A DNA stretch of 11,799 bases from contig CALXPA010000022.1 in NCBI GenBank assembly GCA_944390185.1, positions 1-11,799 of the forward strand, in the 5' to 3' direction. The notes under the pieces are model-generated. The model saw nothing but the letters and a program-made list of their open reading frames with translations. It had not been told where the DNA came from and made no database searches. Origin of the DNA: an uncultured Alphaproteobacteria bacterium (lineage in GTDB: Bacteria; Pseudomonadota; Alphaproteobacteria; Rs-D84). The position numbers and the translations under genes were made by a program. How positions within the stretch are numbered: position 1 is the first letter of the stretch; every line of letters begins with the position of its first letter. Of the stretch, positions 6,646-11,799 are shown one piece after another.

Positions 6646-7469
6646 GTATGAACCAGATTGAATCTTTGCCCCCTGTATCAGAAATGATGCGCGACGCGGG
6701 TTTGATTCCGAAAAAGCAATTCGGCCAGAATTTTTTGTTTGATTTAAATTTAACAGGTCGTATCGCACGCAGTGTACCCGATATCGCACATACAGATGTG
6801 ATAGAGGTTGGACCAGGTCCCGGGGGCCTGACGCGCGCATTGTTGATGGCGGGGGCGCGTCGTGTTATTGCGATTGAAAAAGACAAAACAACGGCGCCGA
6901 TATTAGACCGGATTGTGGCGGCATCAGACGGGCGCCTGGCCGTGGTTTATGCTGACGCGATGCATACAGATTTTGCATCGCTGGGGGTGACAGAATATGC
7001 AATTTGTTCTAATTTGCCGTACAATGTCGGTACGGTATTATTAACAGATTGGTTGATACGTACGGCGCATGGGGCACCGATAACATCTATGACACTGATG
7101 TTTCAACGCGAAGTAGCACGCCGCATCGTTGCGCATGTTGGTGATGCAGAATATGGGCGATTGGCGGTGTTGGCATCACTGGTCACTGATGCGCGGATTT
7201 TATTTGATGTCCCTAATACCGCGTTTGTGCCGCGCCCACGTGTACAGAGTGCCGTGGTGCAATTGATTCCTGATATGAATAAAATCAAAAAAATCGGTGA
7301 CATATCACGTGTGGAACAATTGACCGCCAAACTGTTTGGCCAGCGGCGCAAGATGATACGCGGAATAATTCCTGGGGTTGATTGGGGGCGTTTCGGTTTG
7401 ATGGGTACGGAACGTGCCGAAGATATCGCCCCAGAAACATTTGCGCAAATGGCGGGTGTTTTGATATAA
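6642..7469 (+). CDS. rsmA: 16S rRNA (adenine1518/1519-N6)-dimethyltransferase RsmA (KsgA)
   Basis: RsmA dimethylates two adjacent adenines in the 3'-terminal hairpin of 16S rRNA during late 30S assembly, using S-adenosylmethionine. The 275 residues include KKQFGQNFLFD (24-34), the SAM-binding loop EVGPGPGGLT (55-64), the acidic residue in AIEKD (Glu79), ADAM (Asp105) and the catalytic NLPYNVG (124-130). PRPRVQSAVVQL and FGQRRKMIRG mark the C-terminal domain. The ATG at 6642 overlaps the recR stop as ATGA. AAGGA (6634-6638) stands three bases from it and nine from a second ATG at 6648, so the shorter start is a real alternative. The stop codon overlaps a TATAAT box for the next gene. Confidence 0.96.
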   Translation: MSMNQIESLPPVSEMMRDAGLIPKKQFGQNFLFDLNLTGRIARSVPDIAHTDVIEVGPGPGGLTRALLMAGARRVIAIEKDKTTAPILDRIVAASDGRLAVVYADAMHTDFASLGVTEYAICSNLPYNVGTVLLTDWLIRTAHGAPITSMTLMFQREVARRIVAHVGDAEYGRLAVLASLVTDARILFDVPNTAFVPRPRVQSAVVQLIPDMNKIKKIGDISRVEQLTAKLFGQRRKMIRGIIPGVDWGRFGLMGTERAEDIAPETFAQMAGVLI

Positions 7470-7470
7470 T
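7441..7470 (+). promoter_or_regulatory. Predicted antiporter gene promoter over the rsmA stop
   Basis: A perfect TATAAT (7465-7470) overlaps the TAA stop of rsmA. TTGCGC (7441-7446), 18 bases upstream, is a weak -35 match. A start near 7477 would give a leader of about 27 bases to the ATG at 7504, including GGGGGAAAAGGAAAG. Confidence 0.5.
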
Positions 7471-7503
7471 ATTCTTGTGGCCATTGTGGGGGAAAAGGAA
7501 AGA

Positions 7504-9210
7504 ATGACAGTCGCGATTTTATTATTTTTTGCAATATTATTTGTGTTGATGTGCATACTGCGTATGGCGCGAATTGGTGCACTGGTTGCGTTTTTAATTG
7601 CTGGTATAATATCTGGACCATATGTATTGAATTTATTCCAGTTGTCTGATACGTGGACATTCTTGGGCGAACTGGGGATTTTATTTTTGTGGTTCAGTTT
7701 GGGGCTGGAAATAAACATGGGGCGCCTGTGGGACATGCGTCGCACGATATTTGGATTTGGCGCGGCCCAGGTTTTAATGGTTGCGGTGATGATGTTTCCG
7801 ATATTGGCGGGGATAACGCCGTGGTCGATGCTGGGGTGCATAATGGTCGCGCTGTTGTTTGCGATGTCCAGTACGTCCGAAGATATCCAATTACTGACAG
7901 ACAGAAATCAGTTGAACACTAATATGGGGCGTCAAACATTTTCAATATTGCTGTTCCAAGATTTACTGTCGATACCATTATTGGCAATGCTGCCGGTCTT
8001 TGCCGGGAAAAGTTTTAATCTGGGGGCGACGGCAATTGATGTCTTGGTATTGTCTGTGGCATTGATTGTTGGTGTGGTTGTTGTTGGTCGCTTTATATTA
8101 AACCCGTTGATGCGGTTGGTTGCGCGCCTGAAATCGCGCGAGGCATTTATTCTGGCCATCATGTTGAACATAGTAATATGGGCTGTGGTGATGGATTTAA
8201 TCGGATTGCCGGTGGGACTGGGGGCGTTTTTGGCCGGTATGTTATTATCAGAAACAATTTACCAGCACCAGGTTAATGCCGAAATATCGCCCTATGCGAT
8301 GTTATTTATGGCGTTCTTTTTCATATCGTTGGGGATGGGATTGAATTTACCATTCCTGGGCCAGCATTGGTACGTTGTTCTGGCCGGGGTGGTTGGTCTG
8401 GTTGTGATAAAATTTGCCGCGATATTTATTGTTGCGCGTGTGCGTCATGTACCTGTGCCAGATGCCGTAATGATTGCACTGGTTTTGGCCCAGGGGGGTG
8501 AATTTGGGTTATTGATGCTGCAGACGATGAAGTCATCTGGGATTGATGCATTGCCGGTTGCGCACCAAGAAATACTGACGGCGATAATAATTGTATCGAT
8601 AATGTTGACCCCGATATTGTTGGCAATATTTGAATTTTTACGTCGTCATGGGCTGGTGTTATCTGGATACCCGTTGGTATCAATCGATGACCGCAAACAC
8701 AGTGTGCACCCATCGGTTATTATCTGTGGATTTGGTCGCGTGGGCCAGATAATTGCCCAAATGCTAGAGGCCAAGAATATCCCATACATTGCAATTGATT
8801 TGGATGTTAATGCGGTTATGCTGGGGCGTGAACGCGGATATAATGTGGTTTACGGTAACACGAACAGTGATGCTGTGCTGCGCGATTTTGGTTTGGCGCC
8901 CCGTCGCACACGTGCGGTTGTAATCGCGCTGGATAATATATCAACGGCACGCAGTACAATACGTACGGTGCGCAGCATTGTCCCGCGGGTCAAGATTTTT
9001 GCCCGTGCCCGTAATCTGGCGGACTCGCGCGAGTTACAGAAGCTGAACGTCACCCAAACATTGCCAGAAACCATAGAATCATCATTTATGCTGGGGTCGG
9101 GGGTTTTGGCGCATCTGGGGGTACCGGCGGCCAAGATAAATGATTTGCTGGCCGCCATGCGTGCCGATAATTATTCCAGTGTTGACGGTACCATTGCCGA
9201 CAGGGGCTGA
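7504..9210 (+). CDS. Kef-type K+/cation:proton antiporter (CPA2) with RCK domain
   Basis: The protein is a monovalent cation/proton antiporter of the KefB/KefC group, likely exporting K+ or Na+ across the inner membrane. From ATG 7504 it has 568 residues. About residues 1-385 are a dense series of hydrophobic helices with family stretches such as SSTSEDIQLL, SILLFQDLLSIPLLAML (the QD of the transport core), GAFLAGMLLSE-TIYQHQ and FFFISLGMGLNL. A cytoplasmic RCK/TrkA-N domain follows from about 405, with the nucleotide-binding GFGRVG and an acidic strand end (YIAIDLD). I see no KefF/KefG ancillary gene, so glutathione gating cannot be inferred. A GTG at 7477 would add nine residues, but the ATG has GGGGGAAAAGGAAAG in front of it. 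It has its own predicted promoter. Confidence 0.9.
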   Translation: MTVAILLFFAILFVLMCILRMARIGALVAFLIAGIISGPYVLNLFQLSDTWTFLGELGILFLWFSLGLEINMGRLWDMRRTIFGFGAAQVLMVAVMMFPILAGITPWSMLGCIMVALLFAMSSTSEDIQLLTDRNQLNTNMGRQTFSILLFQDLLSIPLLAMLPVFAGKSFNLGATAIDVLVLSVALIVGVVVVGRFILNPLMRLVARLKSREAFILAIMLNIVIWAVVMDLIGLPVGLGAFLAGMLLSETIYQHQVNAEISPYAMLFMAFFFISLGMGLNLPFLGQHWYVVLAGVVGLVVIKFAAIFIVARVRHVPVPDAVMIALVLAQGGEFGLLMLQTMKSSGIDALPVAHQEILTAIIIVSIMLTPILLAIFEFLRRHGLVLSGYPLVSIDDRKHSVHPSVIICGFGRVGQIIAQMLEAKNIPYIAIDLDVNAVMLGRERGYNVVYGNTNSDAVLRDFGLAPRRTRAVVIALDNISTARSTIRTVRSIVPRVKIFARARNLADSRELQKLNVTQTLPETIESSFMLGSGVLAHLGVPAAKINDLLAAMRADNYSSVDGTIADRG

Positions 9211-9250
9211 TGGCGATGTCAATATTTCCTGTTGCGCGTCAGATTTGTAT

Positions 9251-9279
9251 TTGATTTTATGGGCGGGTACTGTTATATT
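9251..9279 (+). promoter_or_regulatory. Predicted lspA-yidC promoter, extended -10
   Basis: TTGATT (9251-9256) and TATATT (9274-9279) are exactly 17 bases apart, and a TG at 9271-9272 makes an extended -10 (TGTTATATT). The start would be near 9286. This is the best-formed promoter in the window and would drive lspA and yidC. It lies in the 89-base gap after the antiporter gene, where I see no terminator hairpin. Confidence 0.7.
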
Positions 9280-9299
9280 CTGGGCATATGGGGAAAATT

Positions 9300-9833
9300 A
9301 TGAAGCGTAAGTTATTAACATATTTATCGATAATCGTCGGTGCAATTATCCTGGACCAGCTGGCCAAGTCAATACTGTTGTATTTGATAACTGGTGGTGT
9401 GCCATTGGCTGGGGCGGCGTGGGATGTTGTGCCGGTACCGTATATGATGATGCGCGTATGCGATATATTTAATATCGTGTTCACGTGGAATCCCGGGACG
9501 TCGTTTTCCATGTTCCGCAGTCTGGGCGAAGTGGCCCCCTTGCTTATCGTCGTTGCAACGGGTGCAATAATTGGATTTATTGCGTACTATTTATTTGCGC
9601 GCGCCAAACCGTACGAAGGTGTTCCATTGGCACTGGTTGTTGGTGGTGCGATGGGCAATTTGATTGATCGCGTGCGCTTTGGTGCGGTGATTGACTTTCT
9701 GGATTTTCATGTTGGTCCGTATCATTGGCCATCGTTCAATGTTGCCGACATGTGTATTGTAATCGGTGTATTTTTATTTATATTAAATTGGTACTTGGCG
9801 CGACGTCGTTGCCTGGATTCCGTTAAAAAATAA
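9300..9833 (+). CDS. lspA: Lipoprotein signal peptidase LspA
   Basis: LspA is the inner-membrane aspartyl protease that removes the signal peptide from prolipoproteins after diacylglyceryl transfer. From ATG 9300 it has 177 residues, slightly longer than usual. Four hydrophobic helices are visible, the first opening with YLSIIVGAIILDQLAK. Conserved pieces are WNPGTSFS, GNLIDRVRFGAVIDF and FNVADMC. The catalytic aspartates are Asp132 (VIDF) and Asp150 (FNVAD). An ATG at 9288 would add MGKI. I chose 9300 because GGGGA (9290-9294) lies at a useful distance, yet 9288 falls almost on the predicted transcription start. yidC begins 16 bases after the stop, so both act in envelope protein maturation from one transcript. 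lspA is here away from ileS, its frequent partner. Confidence 0.94.
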   Translation: MKRKLLTYLSIIVGAIILDQLAKSILLYLITGGVPLAGAAWDVVPVPYMMMRVCDIFNIVFTWNPGTSFSMFRSLGEVAPLLIVVATGAIIGFIAYYLFARAKPYEGVPLALVVGGAMGNLIDRVRFGAVIDFLDFHVGPYHWPSFNVADMCIVIGVFLFILNWYLARRRCLDSVKK

Positions 9834-9849
9834 CCAAGGGAATATTTAA

Positions 9850-11424
9850 ATGGTACAGTATCTTGATAAAAGTTCCGGGTTCCGCCAGTGGAACGCCGCA
9901 CGTGATGCGAACGCAAAGAAATCGCGCCTGGGCGGATTTTTGTGGTGGTTGATATTATTCTTGGCGGCGTGGTGGTTGATGTCATGGTGGATGACGCCGC
10001 CCCAGACGACCCCAGATGTGACGGATGCCAAACAGGAAACGGTTGATGTGTCATCAGTCCCGGTGTCTGAAATTGCATCAGAAAATTTAACTGCCCGGGT
10101 CCAGGGACTGCGCATATCTGATATAAATTTGTTAAATTATTCTGCGGATGCATCAGATGATGAATCTGGACCGGTGGTATTGCTGGGCGGGCAAGACGCA
10201 TATGCGTTGGTTGGTATGATTGCCAACGGTACAGATGTGCCGACCCAGACAACTGTATGGAATCAAGACGGCGATAAATATACATGGTGCAACTCTGATG
10301 GGGTGGAATTTGCGCGTACTGTGACGATTGATGGGTATATAATATCTGTGGCGGATACGATTAAAAACACGACTGGGGACACGATATCTGTTGCGCCATA
10401 TGCAGAAATTGTGCGTGCGAACGACATGGCGTCATCGGCCGGCGTATATACTGGGTCGGTTGCGTATGTAAATTCTGACATTGAACACGAAGATTGGCCG
10501 CGCATTGCAGATACATCATACGCTTACTCTACGACGAATGGTTTTATTGGTTTTGTGGACCAGTATTGGGAAACGATTGTGTCGGTGGATTCGCCGGACC
10601 AAACAATGCGTGTAAAGCCGTTGGGCGATATGTTCCAGGCAGACACGGTGGCATCTGCGATTTCGATTGCGCCTGGTGCGACGGACACGATAACGACGAA
10701 TCTGTATATGGGGCCGCGTGATTATCGTATTTTGCAATCTGCGGATAAGTATATCAGTGGCTTGGATGACACAGTTGACTATGGATGGTTTTGGTTTTTT
10801 GTTCGGCCGATATTGTGGCTGTTGCATATGCTGAATTCGGTTGTAATGAATTACGGTGTTGCGATTATTTTGATGACGTTGCTGTTGCGTTTGGCGATGT
10901 GGCCACTGACGCGGAAATCGTATGTGTCCATGATGGCGATGCAGAAGATGCAGCCTGAAATGGCACGTATACAGAAACTGTACGCCAATGACAAGGCGCG
11001 CATGCAAATGGAAATGATGCGCCTGTACCAGACGCACAAGACGTCGCCGATGTCGGGATGTCTGCCGATGCTGATTCAGATTCCGATATTCTTTGCATTG
11101 TACAAGGCGCTGTTAATATCGGTCCAGATGCGCAGTGCACACTTTTTATGGATATCTGATTTAGCGGCGATGGACCCATACTTTATACTGCCGATATTGA
11201 TGGGGGCGACGATGTGGCTGCAACAGAAATTACAGACGGCCCAGACACCAACTGGCGCGTCGGGGAATGATGCGGTTGCCCAAACGCAAAAGGTAATGAA
11301 GTGGATGCCACTGATATTCACTGTAATGTTTGCATGGATGCCGGCGGGTCTGGTGCTGTATTGGACTGTATCGAACATATTCGGAATCGGCCAGATGTAT
11401 TATATCAAACGGTTACAGAAATAA
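9850..11424 (+). CDS. yidC: Membrane protein insertase YidC
   Basis: YidC inserts and folds inner-membrane proteins, alone or with SecYEG. The 524 residues are typical of the Gram-negative form: a short cytoplasmic N-terminus rich in charged residues, a Trp-rich first helix (about 36-52, WWLILFLAAWWLMSWWM), a periplasmic beta-rich P1 domain (about 70-310), and the conserved five-helix core. The core holds the groove arginine (Arg347, in LLLRLAMWPLTRKSYVSM), the coiled cytoplasmic loop MQKMQPEMARIQKLY, and YQTHKTSPMSGCLPMLIQIPIFFALY. The protein ends with YWTVSNIFGIGQMYYIKRLQK. AAGGGAA (9836-9842) lies seven bases before the ATG. The positively charged N-terminal extension before the first helix is longer than in the E. 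coli protein. It is the distal gene of the lspA transcript. Confidence 0.97.
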   Translation: MVQYLDKSSGFRQWNAARDANAKKSRLGGFLWWLILFLAAWWLMSWWMTPPQTTPDVTDAKQETVDVSSVPVSEIASENLTARVQGLRISDINLLNYSADASDDESGPVVLLGGQDAYALVGMIANGTDVPTQTTVWNQDGDKYTWCNSDGVEFARTVTIDGYIISVADTIKNTTGDTISVAPYAEIVRANDMASSAGVYTGSVAYVNSDIEHEDWPRIADTSYAYSTTNGFIGFVDQYWETIVSVDSPDQTMRVKPLGDMFQADTVASAISIAPGATDTITTNLYMGPRDYRILQSADKYISGLDDTVDYGWFWFFVRPILWLLHMLNSVVMNYGVAIILMTLLLRLAMWPLTRKSYVSMMAMQKMQPEMARIQKLYANDKARMQMEMMRLYQTHKTSPMSGCLPMLIQIPIFFALYKALLISVQMRSAHFLWISDLAAMDPYFILPILMGATMWLQQKLQTAQTPTGASGNDAVAQTQKVMKWMPLIFTVMFAWMPAGLVLYWTVSNIFGIGQMYYIKRLQK

Positions 11425-11461
11425 TTTAACACATTCTGTCCCGTCCGCGCCCCCCCTTGTC

Positions 11462-11487
11462 GTCATCCCGGCGCAGGCCGGGATCCA
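11462..11487 (+). repeat. Palindromic repeat unit 1
   Basis: GTCATCCCGGC and GCCGGGATCCA surround a GCAG loop; the perfect stem is 11465-11472 with 11477-11484. This is the forward form of the dispersed GTCATCCC...GGGATCCA element common in proteobacterial intergenic DNA, often mistranslated as VIPAQAGI. Confidence 0.85.
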
Positions 11488-11506
11488 TTGCGCCGCAGGC
11501 ACGCTC

Positions 11507-11522
11507 TTTGTCACCCCGCGGC
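11507..11522 (+). repeat. Palindromic repeat unit 2, left arm only
   Basis: TTTGTCACCCCGCGGC is identical to bases 11537-11552 (period 30), but no complementary right arm follows. It looks like a truncated copy produced by partial duplication of unit 3. Confidence 0.75.
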
Positions 11523-11536
11523 CCGAGTGTTTGTAT

Positions 11537-11570
11537 TTTGTCACCCCGCGGCTTGACCGCGGGGCCCAGG
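11537..11570 (+). repeat. Palindromic repeat unit 3
   Basis: CCCCGCGG (11544-11551) pairs with CCGCGGGG (11557-11564) around CTTGA. The unit begins TTTGTCAC and ends GCCCAGG, in the same orientation as units 1 and 2. Confidence 0.85.
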
Positions 11571-11580
11571 TCATAGGAGC

Positions 11581-11626
11581 TGTCGCGCAGCGACACAAAT
11601 CGCTGTTGTCTGTGCTGACGCACAGA
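11581..11626. repeat. Two short hairpins in the centre of the repeat cluster
   Basis: TGTCGC-GCA-GCGACA (11581-11595) and TCTGTGC-TGAC-GCACAGA (11609-11626) are perfect inverted repeats. They separate the forward repeat units from the reverse ones and do not share their sequence. Confidence 0.7.
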
Positions 11627-11637
11627 AGTTAAAATAC

Positions 11638-11668
11638 CTGGATCCCGGGGTCAAGCCCCGGGATGACA
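11638..11668 (-). repeat. Palindromic repeat unit 4, inverted
   Basis: ATCCCGGGG (11642-11650) pairs with CCCCGGGAT (11656-11664) around TCAAG. The TGTCATCCC end is on the minus strand, so this copy is inverted relative to units 1-3. Read on the minus strand, the loop gives the same CTTGA as unit 3. Confidence 0.85.
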
Positions 11669-11682
11669 AGTAGGCAGAACAC

Positions 11683-11707
11683 TGGGGCGCCGTGCCCCGG
11701 GATGACA
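11683..11707 (-). repeat. Palindromic repeat unit 5, inverted and degenerate
   Basis: GGGGC (11684-11688) pairs with GCCCC (11694-11698), followed by GGGATGACA. It shares the TGTCATCCC end with unit 4, but the far arm has diverged. Confidence 0.7.
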
Positions 11708-11780
11708 CAGAAGAGAAACGCTCGCACTCTTTCTAGAATGATACGTACTTAAGTTCTTTATTTTGCATTTTATTCAAGAA

Positions 11781-11789
11781 AAAGAAAGG
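11781..11789 (+). promoter_or_regulatory. Possible ribosome binding site of a gene beyond the window
   Basis: AAAGAAAGG lies ten bases before the window end in an AT-rich stretch with no start codon after it. A plus-strand gene could start at or just beyond base 11800. Spacing cannot be judged. Confidence 0.35.
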
Positions 11790-11799
11790 TAATAAACCA

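Larger units (their letters stand above)
11425..11799. other. Non-coding region after yidC
   Basis: I see no credible gene in these 375 bases. The first 280 hold the palindromic repeat cluster described separately, with no T-run terminator. From about 11710 the base composition turns AT-rich. That part contains three abutting small palindromes (TTCTAGAA, TACGTA, ACTTAAGT, 11731-11754) and ends in a purine-rich ribosome-site-like stretch. ORFs reading VIPAQAGIH or VTPRLDRG are translations of the repeats. Confidence 0.7.

Noticed and set aside
7477..7503. GTG at 7477 as the antiporter start
   Set aside because: It coincides with the predicted transcription start, while ATG 7504 has a purine-rich ribosome site and begins directly with the first membrane helix.
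7305..7841. Minus-strand ORFs over rsmA and the antiporter gene
   Set aside because: They span two well-supported plus-strand genes and resemble no protein family.
11330..11632. ORFs on both strands across the yidC end and repeats, with VIPAQAGI-like peptides
   Set aside because: These are translations of the dispersed palindromic repeats, a well-known annotation artefact, and one of them starts inside yidC.
11459..11707. Possible CRISPR array
   Set aside because: The repeats are inverted, unequal in length and irregularly spaced, with no regular unique spacers and no cas gene nearby.

Overview
The window is ordinary, densely packed bacterial chromosome with about mid-range GC. It most likely comes from an alphaproteobacterium. 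The best evidence is a GapR/DUF2312 gene, a lineage-typical DNA-structuring protein, together with the fmt-truA linkage, a ComEC that lacks the usual C-terminal beta-lactamase domain, and the families of the other genes. TGA and TAG are both used as stops, so the standard code applies. I see no rRNA or tRNA gene, CRISPR array, phage, transposase or toxin-antitoxin pair.

Layout: (1) 1-1076, plus strand: the 3' end of fmt, a 68-codon cysteine-rich small ORF, and truA, which looks like one operon. (2) 1045-3321, minus strand: comEC, whose 3' end overlaps truA by 32 bases, and upstream of it gapR, separated from comEC by a Rho-independent terminator. (3) 3322-3414: a divergent promoter region between gapR and pyk. 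(4) 3415-7469, plus strand: pyk with its own terminator, then a D,D-carboxypeptidase with a SPOR domain, recR and rsmA. (5) 7504-9833: a Kef-type cation/proton antiporter and lspA, each with its own promoter. (6) 9850-11424: yidC, directly behind lspA. (7) 11425-11799: non-coding, with a cluster of GC-rich palindromic repeats of the GTCAYCCC...GGGATCCA type and then an AT-rich leader that probably belongs to a gene just outside the window.

The genes cover translation and RNA modification (fmt, truA, rsmA), glycolysis (pyk), nucleoid organisation and recombination (gapR, recR), DNA uptake (comEC), the cell wall (dac) and the inner membrane (Kef antiporter, lspA, yidC). lspA and yidC both serve envelope protein biogenesis and probably share a transcript.

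I do not find a clear new multi-gene system. The points most worth a second look are: predicted leaderless transcripts for comEC and for the carboxypeptidase, where a good -10 box lies about seven bases from the start codon and no Shine-Dalgarno is present (the carboxypeptidase -35 box is also buried in the pyk terminator hairpin); an undescribed-looking Cys-rich small protein between fmt and truA; a RecR with Arg where the Toprim Glu is expected; the mosaic palindrome cluster after yidC; and a pyruvate kinase with the K+-independent signature.
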